Shown: positions 34,855 to 45,857 of the stretch, piece after piece
How the letters are laid out: each line of letters starts with the position of its first letter
Numbering within the stretch: the stretch's first letter is position 1
DNA from: Rhodococcus rhodnii NBRC 100604
GTDB taxonomy: Bacteria > Actinomycetota > Actinomycetes > Mycobacteriales > Mycobacteriaceae
Assembly: GCF_001894925.1 (NCBI RefSeq)
Contig: NZ_BCXD01000008.1
Span: forward strand, 1-64,000
Direction of reading: 5' to 3'
Length of the DNA stretch: 64,000 nucleotides
Program-made: the position numbers and the translations under genes
Notes under the pieces: generated by a model
Seen by the model: the letters and a program-made list of their open reading frames with translations, nothing else
Database searches by the model: none
What the model was told of the DNA's origin: nothing

Positions 34855-35631
34855 CTACCACCGGAAGACGCGTGCTCCCACGGCCAGCCCGCCGAGTGCC
34901 CAGGCTGCGAGGGCCAGCAGCCCTGCGACGTTCGGCGAGTCGCCCAGCCACACCGCCTCGAGTGCCGAGGTCGCGGCACCGAACGGCAGATACTCGCCGA
35001 CACGCGCGATGGGCTCCGGCAACGATGCGACCCCGCCGAACATGCCGCCCGTCGCGCCGATCGCGAAGAAGGTCACGAGCCCGATCGCGACGGACGAGTT
35101 CGGAGTGGGCGCGACGGCGGCGACGATCGCGCCGAGCCCGTACATGGCTGCCGCCGCGAGCACGAGGACGCCGGCCGCGAGCCATGCGGATCTCGGGAGC
35201 TGCGCTCCGAAGCCGAACACCGCGACCACCCAGGCGATCGCGAGACCGACGATCGTCTGTGCCGCGCTCACCGTCACCTGCGCGACGAGGATCGAGGACG
35301 GCCGCAGTGGTGTCGCCGAGAGCCGTTTCAGCACACCGGACCTGCGGTAGGCGGCGAGGAAGCTCGGCATGTTGATCACGCCGATCGTGCCCATGACGAC
35401 CGCGAACACGATGGGCACGACGTACACGTCGAACGGCGTGAGACCACCCGCACCGGGCAGTTCCTCGCCCGACGCGGCCGCGCCGTTCATCACGAGGATG
35501 AGGACCGGCATCGTCAGCGGAAGCACGAGTCCCGCGGTGTCGCGGGCGACCATTCTCGCCTCCGCGCGCACGAGGGTCGCCAGCGCACGCAGCCCGGGTC
35601 GCCACGGCGCCGTCGTCGTCACGGTGCTCAT
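34855..35631 (-). CDS. ABC-2 type exporter permease
   Basis: 258 aa from ATG 35631, overlapping the ATPase stop by 4 bp. Six membrane helices of the ABC-2 family are visible, with the re-entrant signature GVLKRLSATPLRPSSIL after helix 2. With the ATPase it forms a drug- or peptide-type exporter in the inner membrane. Confidence 0.88.
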   Translation of the reverse strand: MSTVTTTAPWRPGLRALATLVRAEARMVARDTAGLVLPLTMPVLILVMNGAAASGEELPGAGGLTPFDVYVVPIVFAVVMGTIGVINMPSFLAAYRRSGVLKRLSATPLRPSSILVAQVTVSAAQTIVGLAIAWVVAVFGFGAQLPRSAWLAAGVLVLAAAAMYGLGAIVAAVAPTPNSSVAIGLVTFFAIGATGGMFGGVASLPEPIARVGEYLPFGAATSALEAVWLGDSPNVAGLLALAAWALGGLAVGARVFRW

Positions 35632-36422
35632 CGCTGCTCCTGCCCTTCCGTCGAGTCGGTCCGACGCTCGCCGCTCAGGGCGACGAACGCGTCGTCGAGA
35701 GTGGCACGGCGCGAATGCAGTTCCCCTCCCGCACCGCGGAACTCGATCTCCTCACCGATCCCCGCCCGGGCGATCACCTCGTCGACCGTCCCCTGCTCCC
35801 GGACCCGCCCGTGTTCCAGCAGAACGAGCCTGTCGCAGAGCGTCTCGACCTCTTCCATGAGGTGGCTGACGAGCAGGACCGCGACGCCGTCGTCGCGAAG
35901 CCCTCGCACGGTCCCCCAGATCATCCGGCGCGCAGCGGGATCGAGCCCGGTCGAGAGCTCGTCGAGCAGGACGACCCGCGGACGCCCCACGAGCGCGACG
36001 GCGATCGAGAGCCGCTGCATCTGCCCGCCGGAGAGGTTCTCGAATCGGGTGCCCGCGACGTCGGTCAGGCCCAGGGTGCCGAGCAGGTCGTCGACGGGCA
36101 CGGGATCGGGATAGAAGCGCGAGTACAGGTGCAGCAACTCGCGCGCGGTGAGCGAGTAGTGGAACGCCGCGTTCTGGAGCTGGACGCCGAGCACTGTACG
36201 CACCCGTCCCCGCTCGGCGACGGGATCGAGGCCCGTCACCCGGACCTGGCCGCTGTCCGCGGTGCGCAACCCGGCGATCGTCTCGACGGTCGTCGTCTTG
36301 CCTGCGCCGTTGCCGCCGAGCAGTCCGACGATCTCGCCGGCGCCGACGGTGAGCGACACCGAGTCGACGGCGATACGACTGCCGTACCGCTTCGTCATCT
36401 CGCGTACGTCGATCGCATGCAT
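35628..36422 (-). CDS. ABC transporter ATPase subunit
   Basis: 264 aa from ATG 36422 (AAGG 7 nt upstream). Walker A is GGNGAGKTTT, Q-loop VLGVQLQ, signature LSGGQMQ, Walker B VVLLDELSTGLD and H-loop LVSHLMEE. The Glu-Leu in place of Glu-Pro in Walker B is common in the DrrA/CcmA group. It is divergent from a two-component system, which probably controls it. Confidence 0.92.
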   Translation of the reverse strand: MHAIDVREMTKRYGSRIAVDSVSLTVGAGEIVGLLGGNGAGKTTTVETIAGLRTADSGQVRVTGLDPVAERGRVRTVLGVQLQNAAFHYSLTARELLHLYSRFYPDPVPVDDLLGTLGLTDVAGTRFENLSGGQMQRLSIAVALVGRPRVVLLDELSTGLDPAARRMIWGTVRGLRDDGVAVLLVSHLMEEVETLCDRLVLLEHGRVREQGTVDEVIARAGIGEEIEFRGAGGELHSRRATLDDAFVALSGERRTDSTEGQEQR

Positions 36423-36576
36423 CACAGTGCCTTTCGCTGCGGTGAGTGGGGTGGATCGATTTCGCCTTCCGACGCTACGAATCGCGCGGGCGTCGCGCCT
36501 GTGCCGATCGTCGCGTGCTCACACCGTGACTTTCGGCAGGGACGCGGACCGCGGCGCACCGGCTAGATTGGATGCC

Positions 36577-37689
36577 ATGCTTCGCCGGCACCCCGAGACC
36601 ATCGGTGGGGCGGCGCTGCTCGTCGTGTGCCTCGTCTCGGGCGTTCCGGTGCTCGCGGGTGGTGTCGACCTCGCGATCCCGCTCGCCGTATGGGCGATCC
36701 TGTTCGGGTGTTACGTAGCTGCGCTCGCGACGACGGCGATCACGAGCGAGTCCGAGCGCCGGATGCTCCCCACGGCCGCTCTCGCCGTGAGCGTGGGAAC
36801 GGTGGCGACGCTCGTGCTCACCGCTCCCGGCGCCGGATGGCTGCCGATCCTGCTCGTGTTCACCGCGGCGCTCGCGGTGTACGTCGTCCCGCCCGGGGTG
36901 TGCTGGCTCCTCGTCGCGGCCAACACGGGCGTCATCGCCGTCGCCTCGATGACGCACGGCGCACGCGCCACCGACGCCGCTCTCGGCGCCGCCATCTATC
37001 TGCTGTTGCAGGTCGGCGTCGTCGCATCGGTGATCGCCGACCGGCGTCGCGAGCAGGCCAACGCCGATCTCGCGGTCGCGAACACCGAACTCGCCGCGAC
37101 GGCCGCCGTCCTCGCGGAAACGAGCCGCGAGCAGCAGCGGCTCGAGATCGCCCGTGATCTGCACGACGCCCTCGGCCACCAGCTCACGGCGCTCGCCCTC
37201 GAACTCGAGGTCGCGTCGCACAAGGCGACCGAACCCGCCGCCGAGCATGTCGCGCGGGCGCGCGTCCTCGCACGGGAGTTGCTCGCCGACGTACGCGCGA
37301 GCGTGAGCGAACTGCGCGACCGCCCCACCGATCTCGCCGCCGCGCTCGACACGATCGCCCAGGCAGTGCCGCACCCCGTCGTCACGGTGACGGTCGCGCC
37401 CGACGTCGAGACCGACACCCGCACGACGGCGACCCTCGTCCGCGTCGCGCAGGAGGTCGTGACGAACGCGATCCGGCACTCGGGCGCGCGGCGGGTCGAC
37501 ATCGACGTGCGCACGGTGGACGGCCGGACGGTGCTCGACGCCTCGGACGACGGCCACGGCGCCCGTGCGCTGCGGGAGGGCAACGGGCTCACCGGGATTC
37601 GCGAGCGGATCGAGGGAACCGGAGGCACGGTGACCTTCGTTCCGCACGACGAGGAGCGCGGCTTCCGGGTCCGTGCGGTGACACGATGA
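36577..37689 (+). CDS. Sensor histidine kinase (DesK/NarX type)
   Basis: 370 aa from ATG 36577. Five or six helices fill residues 8-150, then a coiled coil. The HisKA_3 phosphoacceptor is LEIARDLHDALGHQLTALAL, and the HATPase_c domain carries EVVTNAIRHSGARR and GNGLTGIRERI. It has no large extracellular sensor, so it probably detects a membrane or transport-linked signal. It overlaps its response regulator by 4 bp. Confidence 0.92.
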   Translation: MLRRHPETIGGAALLVVCLVSGVPVLAGGVDLAIPLAVWAILFGCYVAALATTAITSESERRMLPTAALAVSVGTVATLVLTAPGAGWLPILLVFTAALAVYVVPPGVCWLLVAANTGVIAVASMTHGARATDAALGAAIYLLLQVGVVASVIADRRREQANADLAVANTELAATAAVLAETSREQQRLEIARDLHDALGHQLTALALELEVASHKATEPAAEHVARARVLARELLADVRASVSELRDRPTDLAAALDTIAQAVPHPVVTVTVAPDVETDTRTTATLVRVAQEVVTNAIRHSGARRVDIDVRTVDGRTVLDASDDGHGARALREGNGLTGIRERIEGTGGTVTFVPHDEERGFRVRAVTR

Positions 37690-38339
37690 CGACGGCCGGC
37701 GCCGTCACCGTTCTGCTGGTGGACGACCAGACACTGGTGCGGCAGGGGCTGCGGAATCTGCTCGCGCTGAACGACATCGGGGTTCTCGGCGAGGCGGCCG
37801 ACGGCCGCGAGGCGGCCGACTTCCTCGCCGGGACGGAGCGCCCGGACGTCGTGCTGCTCGATCTCCGGATGCCCGGCTACGACGGCCTGTGGCTGCTCGA
37901 CCGGCTGCGGGAGCGCGGCGACACCGTCCCGGTTCTCGTGCTCACGACGTTCGACGACGACGAACTCGTCCTCGCCGCGCTGCGTTCCGGGGCGCGCGGG
38001 TATCTGCTGAAGGACGTGACCCTCGATCAGCTCACCGGTGCCGTCCACACGCTCGCGGCGGGCGGCACGCACATCCAGCCCGCCGTGACGCACGGTCTGC
38101 TCCAGCGCGTCGACCGCGCGCCGGAGCCCGACGACGGCACCGTCGTCGAATCGCTCACGGATCGCGAACGCGACGTCCTGCGGCTCGTGGCACGCGGGTT
38201 CGGCAACCGCGAGATCGCGCGGGCGTTGTTCCTCGCGGAGGGCACCGTCAAGAACCACGTGTCGGCGATCCTGGTCAAGCTCGGGGCGCGCGACCGCACG
38301 AGTGCCGTCCTGCGCGCCCTCCGTCACGGCGTTCTGTAG
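37686..38339 (+). CDS. NarL/LuxR-family response regulator
   Basis: 217 aa. The receiver domain has the acidic pair DDQ, the phosphoacceptor Asp in VVLLDLRMPGYDG, and Lys in LLKDV. The LuxR helix-turn-helix is LTDRERDVLRLVARGFGNREIA followed by TVKNHVSAILVKLGA. It is cognate to the overlapping kinase. The adjacent ABC exporter operon is the likely target, by analogy with LiaR-type systems. A dispersed palindromic repeat lies right after its stop. Confidence 0.93.
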   Translation: MTTAGAVTVLLVDDQTLVRQGLRNLLALNDIGVLGEAADGREAADFLAGTERPDVVLLDLRMPGYDGLWLLDRLRERGDTVPVLVLTTFDDDELVLAALRSGARGYLLKDVTLDQLTGAVHTLAAGGTHIQPAVTHGLLQRVDRAPEPDDGTVVESLTDRERDVLRLVARGFGNREIARALFLAEGTVKNHVSAILVKLGARDRTSAVLRALRHGVL

Positions 38340-38394
38340 GCGGCAAGCCGCTCGTGCGTGACTTTCCGGTCCAGGGGCCGGAAACTCACGCACG
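38340..38394. repeat. Dispersed intergenic palindromic repeat, copy A
   Basis: A small stem GCGGC-AA-GCCGC (38340-38351) is followed by 17-bp arms CGTGCGTGACTTTCCGG (38353-38369) and CCGGAAACTCACGCACG (38378-38394) with one C/C mismatch and an 8-nt loop. It lies between convergent genes and probably acts as a bidirectional terminator. The right arm supplies the last codons and stop of the convergent hydrolase gene. Confidence 0.8.
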
Positions 38395-39030
38395 TGCGCG
38401 GAGCGCCCCCAGCACTGCGTCGACGGCAGGGGTGACGACGGCGAACTTCGTCGGCGAGAGATCGTGTCGCGCTCCCTCGATCTCGACGAGCGTCACCGGC
38501 GCCGGGATCATCGCGGCGGCGTCCTCGATCTCGGGCGTCGTCGCGAAGGTGTCCTTCGAGCCGTGGACGATCACCGTCGGCACGGTGATGTCGGGCAGAT
38601 GCGCCGTCTTCATCCGATCCGCGCGGCCGGGCGCGTGCAGCGGATACGACGTGAGGACGAGGGCGTCGGCGAGTTCGGGACGCTCGGCGACGATCATCGA
38701 CGTCTGCCGCCCGCCGTACGACTGCCCACCGGCGACGACGGGCAGCCCCGGCACCATCTCGCGCACCACGCCGATCGCCTCGGCGATGCCGACCCGGTCC
38801 TCGCCCGCGCGGGACGGATTGGGCGGGCCCTTCGGCTTGCGCTGCCGATACGGCATGTCGTACCGCAGCACGAGCAGTCCCGCATCGGCGAACCCGCGTG
38901 CCAGCGACACGACGAGGTCGCTCTCGCTGCTGCCGCCCGCGCCGTGGGTGAGCGCGAGCCCGGCCACGATCTCGCCCTCGGGTTCGTGGAGGAATCCCCG
39001 CACGTCGCCACGGTGCAGCATCTCGCTCAT
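38386..39030 (-). CDS. Alpha/beta hydrolase (dienelactone hydrolase/KAN-like)
   Basis: About 214 aa from ATG 39030 (a GTG at 39039 is possible). The oxyanion region is LTHGAGGSSESD, the nucleophile elbow is GGQSYGGRQ, an Asp is in VHGSKDTF, and the His is in IEGARHDLSP. The family holds small serine hydrolases of unknown substrate. The final residues (RARA) and stop are encoded by the palindromic repeat. Confidence 0.85.
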   Translation of the reverse strand: MSEMLHRGDVRGFLHEPEGEIVAGLALTHGAGGSSESDLVVSLARGFADAGLLVLRYDMPYRQRKPKGPPNPSRAGEDRVGIAEAIGVVREMVPGLPVVAGGQSYGGRQTSMIVAERPELADALVLTSYPLHAPGRADRMKTAHLPDITVPTVIVHGSKDTFATTPEIEDAAAMIPAPVTLVEIEGARHDLSPTKFAVVTPAVDAVLGALRARA

Positions 39031-39116
39031 GCGGTTCACGCTACCCGCACGCCCGCCGCGGTCCGGCGCATCACACGCCTACCCTGGACAGCGGACACGC
39101 CCCGATCGGAGTACTC

Positions 39117-39881
39117 ATGAGTTCGCCCACGCCCACCGTCGGCGTCCACCGCGCCGGCGACCGCCTCAGGACGACGATCGACTGGCTCGATTCGCGTCAC
39201 TCGTTCGCGTTCGGGCACCACTACGACCCCGGCAACACCCATCACGGGCTGCTGCTCGTCAACAACGACGACATCGTGCGTCCCGGTCAGGGCTTCGACA
39301 CCCATCCGCACCGCGACATGGAGATCGTGACGTGGGTGCTGCGCGGCTCGCTCGTCCACCAGGATTCGATGGGCAATGCGGGCGTCATCCATCCCGGTCT
39401 CGCGCAGCGCATGAGCGCCGGGACGGGCATCCTGCACTCCGAGAAGAACGATTCGTGGCGGCACGGCATCGGCGACGTCCACGACGAGCCGGTGCGCTTC
39501 GTCCAGATGTGGGTGGTTCCCGACGACGCCGGGGCGACACCCGGGTACGAACAGCTCGAGATCGAGAACGACCTGGCGGCGAGCGGGTTCGTGACCCTCG
39601 CGTCGGGCATGCCCGCGCACCGCGATCACTCGGCGATCCGCATCAACAACAGCCACGCGTCGCTGCACGTCGCACGGCTCGCACCGGGACGCGTCGTGCA
39701 CGTGCCGACGGCGCCGTACGTCCATGTCTTCGTGACGCAGGGCGACGCCGAGCTCGAGGGCGTCGGGCCGCTGCACGAGGGCGACGCCGTCCGGCTCACC
39801 GCGTCGGGTGGGCAGCGGCTGTCGTCCGCGACCGCTGCTGAAGTACTCGTCTGGGAGATGCACGCGCGGCTCGGCGGCTGA
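39117..39881 (+). CDS. Pirin family protein
   Basis: 254 aa from ATG 39117. Bicupin fold with the N-terminal metal-site His residues in DTHPHRDMEIVTWVL and the later GTGILHSEKND motif. It is close to YhaK/quercetinase-like pirins. Enzymatic or redox-sensing roles are known in the family, but which applies here is not visible. Convergent with the MHS transporter. Confidence 0.9.
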   Translation: MSSPTPTVGVHRAGDRLRTTIDWLDSRHSFAFGHHYDPGNTHHGLLLVNNDDIVRPGQGFDTHPHRDMEIVTWVLRGSLVHQDSMGNAGVIHPGLAQRMSAGTGILHSEKNDSWRHGIGDVHDEPVRFVQMWVVPDDAGATPGYEQLEIENDLAASGFVTLASGMPAHRDHSAIRINNSHASLHVARLAPGRVVHVPTAPYVHVFVTQGDAELEGVGPLHEGDAVRLTASGGQRLSSATAAEVLVWEMHARLGG

Positions 39882-39924
39882 CGCCTTCGCGACCGGCGAC
39901 GTGCACCCCCGCACCGTCCGATGA

Positions 39925-41322
39925 TCACGAACGCCGCTCCGCGACAGCGGGATCAGCCGTCTCGACCGCGCCGGAGGACACCGTCTCCTGCTCCTCCCAG
40001 TCGAGTGCGCGCCCGGTGGCCTCGCGCGTGACGACCAGCGCGAGGACGCTCACGAGCGCCGTTCCACCGGCGATGAGGCTCAGCGGAACGCTGGACCCGC
40101 CGAACCCGGCGACGAGGCTGCTGGCGACGAGCGGCGTGAAGCCCGCGCCGATGAGCGACGCGAACTGGTACGAGATGGAGACGCCGCTGTAGCGGATCTT
40201 CGTCGGGAACAGCTCCGAGAGAAGCGGCGTCAGCGGCGCGTACATCGCGTTCTGCAGCATCTGCGCGATCATGAGGCCCGCGAGCAGGCCGACGGTCGTG
40301 CCCAGCCCGACGAGGTGATACAGCGGGAACGCGAACGCGATCGTCCCGACGGCGCCGAACATCATGACTCGGCGCCGGCCCAGCCGGTCGGACAGTGCCG
40401 CGAAGAGCGGGATGAACACGATCGACACGGCGACGACCGCGATCAGCGTGTTCATGACCTGCGACGTCTCGTAGCCGATGCTCGTCGCGTACGCGATGAT
40501 GTGCGAGCTGGTCAGTGCCGTGAGCGCGAACGGGCCGACGCCCGCGGCGATCGCGAGCAGCACCCGGCCGGGGCGCGCGAGCACCTCGAGGACGGGGACG
40601 CGGCGCTCCTCGTGCCGCTCGGCGGCCTCCGCGAAGATCGGGCTCTCGACGACCTGCAGTCGCACGTACAGGCCGATGAGCAGCAGAACGGCGCTGAGCA
40701 GGAACGGGATTCGCCAGCCCCACGTCAGCATCGCGTCCGGGGCGTACGACGTCAGTAGCGCGACGACACCCGTCGACAACAAGAAGCCGAACGGCGTACC
40801 CAGCTGCATGATGCCGGCCCACCGGCCGCGGCTGCGCGCGTCGGCGTGCTCGACGACCATGAGCGCGGCGCCGCCCCACTCGCCGCCGACGGCGATGCCC
40901 TGGATGACACGCAGCGTCACGAGCAGGATCGGGGCGAGCATCCCCACCGTCTCGTAGGTCGGCAGCAGGCCGATGAGCGTGCTCGCGATGCCCATCGTCG
41001 TCATCGTCACGATGAGCATCGACTTGCGACCGACCCGGTCGCCGAAGTGACCGAACAGGATTCCGCCGAGCGGGCGCGCAACGTAGCCCGCCGCGAGCGT
41101 CCCGAATGCCGCGATCGTGCCGAGCGCGGGGTTCGACGACGGGAAGAAGATGTGCCCGAACACGATGGCCGCCATCGTGCCGTACAGCAGGAAGTCGTAG
41201 TACTCGATCGTCGTCCCGAGCAGGCTCGACAGCGCGACGCGGCGCAGCGCTCGACGCTCCTCGGGCGTCCGCGGTGGCTCCTGATTCTCCGGTGTCTCGG
41301 GTGATGACGGCTCGATCGTCAT
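39925..41322 (-). CDS. MFS transporter, metabolite:H+ symporter (MHS) family
   Basis: 465 aa from ATG 41322. Twelve helices. The MHS signature is GTTIEYYDFLLYG at helix 1, motif A is GHFGDRVGRKSML, and RVIQGIAVGGEWGGA is the helix 4 block. Relatives carry dicarboxylates, shikimate, proline or betaine. The substrate is not clear from sequence. Divergent from the M13 peptidase gene. Confidence 0.9.
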   Translation of the reverse strand: MTIEPSSPETPENQEPPRTPEERRALRRVALSSLLGTTIEYYDFLLYGTMAAIVFGHIFFPSSNPALGTIAAFGTLAAGYVARPLGGILFGHFGDRVGRKSMLIVTMTTMGIASTLIGLLPTYETVGMLAPILLVTLRVIQGIAVGGEWGGAALMVVEHADARSRGRWAGIMQLGTPFGFLLSTGVVALLTSYAPDAMLTWGWRIPFLLSAVLLLIGLYVRLQVVESPIFAEAAERHEERRVPVLEVLARPGRVLLAIAAGVGPFALTALTSSHIIAYATSIGYETSQVMNTLIAVVAVSIVFIPLFAALSDRLGRRRVMMFGAVGTIAFAFPLYHLVGLGTTVGLLAGLMIAQMLQNAMYAPLTPLLSELFPTKIRYSGVSISYQFASLIGAGFTPLVASSLVAGFGGSSVPLSLIAGGTALVSVLALVVTREATGRALDWEEQETVSSGAVETADPAVAERRS

Positions 41323-41446
41323 GGGCAGTTCCTCTCACGTGGGACGTGGTGATCGCAGAACTTCGGCGAACGCCACCGTGGCACCGTGTGACAGCGAGCA
41401 CATCTTCCGTGTCCGCTGATCGGGAACGCGGTGTAAGGATGGAGGG

Positions 41447-43399
41447 ATGACCGCTGCCGCGAAATCCGGAATCGACCTCACCCACATCGACGCGGATGCG
41501 CGTCCGCAGGACGATCTGTTCGAGCACGTCAACGGTGCGTGGCTCGCCGATCACGCGATACCCGCCGACCGCGCCGTCGACGGCGCCTTCCGCACCCTCT
41601 ACGACCAGGCGGAGAAGGACGTGCGGACGATCATCACCGACGCCGCCGCGGGCGATCCCCCGCCCGGCTCGATCACCCGCAAGATCGGTGACCTGTACTC
41701 GAGCTTCATGAACGCCGACGCCGTCGAGGCCGCCGGCCTCGAACCGATCCGCGGCGAACTCGACGCCGTCGCGAACGCCGCCGACCACGACGAACTCGCC
41801 GGAGTGCTCGGCTCGCTGGCGCGGACCGGCGTCACGGGCGCCGTCGCCTTCTACGTCGACACCGACGCGAAGGACTCGTCGCGCTATCTCGTGCACTTCA
41901 CGCAGTCGGGGCTCGGCCTTCCCGACGAGGCGTACTACCGCGAGGACGACTACGCCGAGATCCGCGAGAAGTACACGCGCCACATCGCGGCGATGTTCTC
42001 GCTCGCCGAACTGTCCTTCGACGCGGACACCGTCGTCGACCTCGAACGTGAACTGGCGAAAGATCATTGGGACGTCGTCAAGCGCCGCGACGCCGATCTG
42101 TCCTACAACCTCGTCGAGTACGACGAACTGCCGGACGGCTTCTCGTGGGACCGCTGGATCGCGGGCGCAGGTGCGCGGCGGTCGCAGTTCGAGGAGATCG
42201 TCGTGCGGCAGCCGAGCTTCGTGCAGGGGTTCACCGAACTCTGGACGGAGCGCGATCTCGACGACTGGAAGGCATGGGCGAGCTGGCACATCCTGCACAC
42301 CCGCGCGCCCTACCTCACCGCCGCGATCGTCGACGAGAACTTCGCGTTCTACGGGCGCACACTCAGCGGCACCGAGGAGAACCGCGACCGCTGGAAGCGC
42401 GCGGTGTCGCTCGTCGAACTGCTGCTCGGTGAGGCCGTCGGCAAGCTCTACGTCGAGAAGCACTTCTCGCCCGTCGCGAAAGAGCGGATGCAGACGCTCG
42501 TCGCGAATCTCATCGAGGCGTACCGGCGCAGCATCACCGATCTCGAGTGGATGACCCCGCAGACGCGGCAGCGGGCCCTCGAGAAGCTGGGCAAGTTCAC
42601 GCCGAAAATCGGGTACCCCGACGAGTGGCGCGACTACTCGGCCGTCGAGATCGCGGCCGACGACCTCGTCGGCAACTACCGCAGCGGCTACGCGGCCGAG
42701 TTCGACCGCGATCTCGGCAAGCTCGGCGGACCGGTCGATCGCGGCGAGTGGTTCATGACGCCGCAGACCGTCAACGCCTACTACAACCCGGGCATGAACG
42801 AGATCGTCTTTCCCGCAGCGATTCTGCAGCCGCCGTTCTTCGATCCCGACGCCGACGACGCCGCGAACTACGGCGGGATCGGCGCCGTCATCGGCCACGA
42901 GATCGGCCACGGCTTCGACGATCAGGGCGCGAAGTACGACGGCGACGGCAATCTCGAGAACTGGTGGACGGATTCGGATCGCGACGAGTTCGGCAAGCGG
43001 ACGACGGCACTGATCGCGCAGTACGACGACTTCGAGCCGAAGGCGCTGCCGGGCCATCACGTCAACGGCGAGTTCACGATCGGCGAGAACATCGGCGACC
43101 TGGGCGGGCTGTCGATCGCGGTGTCCGCCTACGAGATCGCGACCGAGGGCACCGAGCCGCCCGAGATCGACGGCCTCAGCGGCCTGCAGCGCGTGTTCTT
43201 CGGCTGGGCACAGGTGTGGCGGACGAAGGCCCGCGACGAGGAGGCGATCCGCCGGCTCGCGATCGACCCGCACTCACCGCCGGAGTTCCGCTGCAACGGC
43301 GTCGTCCGCAACCTCGACAGCTTCCACGAGGCGTTCGAGGTCCGCGAGGGCGATGCCCTGTACCTCGATCCCGCGCAGCGAGTACGGATCTGGAGCTAG
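41447..43399 (+). CDS. M13 family zinc metallopeptidase (neprilysin/PepO-like)
   Basis: 650 aa from ATG 41447. Zinc ligands are in VIGHEIGHGFDDQGAKYD (HEIGH, about residue 485) and ENIGDLGG (about residue 547). The family motif NAYYNPGMNEIVFPAAILQPPFF is present, and the C-terminus ends with the canonical aromatic/IWS region. There is no signal peptide, as in mycobacterial Zmp1. It cleaves peptides up to about 40 residues. A palindromic repeat follows. Confidence 0.94.
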   Translation: MTAAAKSGIDLTHIDADARPQDDLFEHVNGAWLADHAIPADRAVDGAFRTLYDQAEKDVRTIITDAAAGDPPPGSITRKIGDLYSSFMNADAVEAAGLEPIRGELDAVANAADHDELAGVLGSLARTGVTGAVAFYVDTDAKDSSRYLVHFTQSGLGLPDEAYYREDDYAEIREKYTRHIAAMFSLAELSFDADTVVDLERELAKDHWDVVKRRDADLSYNLVEYDELPDGFSWDRWIAGAGARRSQFEEIVVRQPSFVQGFTELWTERDLDDWKAWASWHILHTRAPYLTAAIVDENFAFYGRTLSGTEENRDRWKRAVSLVELLLGEAVGKLYVEKHFSPVAKERMQTLVANLIEAYRRSITDLEWMTPQTRQRALEKLGKFTPKIGYPDEWRDYSAVEIAADDLVGNYRSGYAAEFDRDLGKLGGPVDRGEWFMTPQTVNAYYNPGMNEIVFPAAILQPPFFDPDADDAANYGGIGAVIGHEIGHGFDDQGAKYDGDGNLENWWTDSDRDEFGKRTTALIAQYDDFEPKALPGHHVNGEFTIGENIGDLGGLSIAVSAYEIATEGTEPPEIDGLSGLQRVFFGWAQVWRTKARDEEAIRRLAIDPHSPPEFRCNGVVRNLDSFHEAFEVREGDALYLDPAQRVRIWS

Positions 43400-43400
43400 T

Positions 43401-43434
43401 AGGCGCTGCGCGCTCGTGAGTGACTTTCCACCCT

Positions 43435-43459
<25 letters not shown>
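43401..43459. repeat. Dispersed intergenic palindromic repeat, copy B
   Basis: Arms GCTCGTGAGTGA (43412-43423) and TCACTCACGAGC (43448-43459) plus an inner TTT/AAA pair after one C/C mismatch, with a longer loop than the other copies. It lies between the convergent stops of the peptidase and the ABC ATPase and encodes the last residues (LVSEFSV) and stop of the ATPase. Confidence 0.75.
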
Positions 43460-44516
<1,057 letters not shown>

Positions 44517-44520
<4 letters not shown>

Positions 44521-45836
44521 CTCGGCAGCCTCGGCGCGATCTGCTGATCGATGATCTGCTGCAGCCGGTCACCCGCGCCGGAGAGAGCAGTACGAACGTC
44601 GGTGTCGCGCAGTGCGATCTCCTCGAGACCGGTTCCCAGGATCTGGTCGCCGCCGGGGACGAACACCCGGACGTAGTCCTGCGAGCGCGTGTGCGCGAGC
44701 TGGTCGACGGCGGTGCGCGCGTTGGGGTTCCCGTCGAGGAATGCCTTCATCGACGGATCCTCGGTGGCCGACTTGCGGACGGGCATGTAGCCGATGTTCT
44801 GCGAGAAGTAGGCCGTGTTCTCGCCGTTGGTGACGAAGTCGACGAACGTCAGTGCGTTGCGCTTGCGTTCGTCGGAGATGTTCGACGGAATCGCGAGTCC
44901 CGCACCGCCCGTGGGGCATCCGGGAGCACCCGACGGCGACGCGGGCAGGAAGGCGGTACCGAAGTCGAAGGCCGCGTTCGCCGTGATGCCCGACAGGTCG
45001 CCCGTCGACGCGATCGTCGACCCGAGGATCCCGGCGGCGAACTCGTTCGCGATGTCGTTGGAGATCGCCGCGTGCTTCGTGGTGTGGATCATCTCGCGCA
45101 GGTAGTTGCCGGCGGCGAGCGTCGCGTCGTCGGTGAGCGTGATCCGCCACTCGTCGGAGTACGCCCCGCCGAACGTCCAGACCGGCCCCTCGAACGTCCA
45201 GCTCAGATAATCGGCGGCATTGCCCCATCCGTGCGCGAGCTTGCCGTCGCCGACGACCCGCGCGATCTCGGGTGCCCACTCGTCGAACTCCTGCCACGTC
45301 TTCGGCCCGCGGTCGGGCAGCGACGCCTGCTGCCAGACCTCGCGGTTGTAGTAGAACAGCGGCGTCGAGCGCGCGTACGGCAGCGCGTAGTGCCTGCCGT
45401 CGAACAGGTAGTCCGCGAGCAGCGAGTCGACGTAGTCCGACGAGTCGACGCCGACCTCACCGAAGAGATCGTCGAGCGGTGTGATCGCCCCGGTGAGTGC
45501 GTAGTTGAACCACCACACGTCCGAGAGCACGACGACGTCCGGAAGATCGCCGCCCGAGAGTGCCGCGTTGAACTTCTGCGCCACCTCCTCGTAGTTCTTG
45601 CCGCCGTCGACGAGGTTCACCGTCAACCCCGGATGCGCGGCCTGGAACCGCGCGATGAGTTCCTTCTCCGCGTCGATCGACTTGCCGGGGTGGTTCGACC
45701 ACCACGTGATCGTCGACGCGTCGCCGCCCGACCCGGACGGTGCACTGCTACCGGTACCGGCGCATGCGGCGAGCGCCGCGCTCGCGGCCGTCATCCCCGC
45801 CAGACCCAGGAACCCGCGCCTGCTCAGCGTTGCCAT
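44517..45836 (-). CDS. ugpB: Extracellular solute-binding lipoprotein (UgpB-like)
   Basis: 439 aa from ATG 45836. The N-terminus has a twin-arginine motif (SRRGFLG) and a lipobox (LAAC), so it is a Tat-exported lipoprotein. The body is a family 1 solute-binding fold (STITWWSNHPGKS start; YYNREVWQQA sugar-binding loop). The gene order A-E-B-C matches ugp operons for sn-glycerol-3-phosphate or glycerophosphodiesters, though other sugars are possible. Confidence 0.88.
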
Positions 45837-45857
45837 GAGTTCTCTCGCTTCTTCTCG

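Noticed and set aside
39953-43273. 1106-codon open frame on the minus strand
   Set aside because: It runs antisense or out of frame to the MHS transporter and M13 peptidase, both with clear family motifs. It is a high-GC shadow with low-complexity Arg/Ala/Asp composition.
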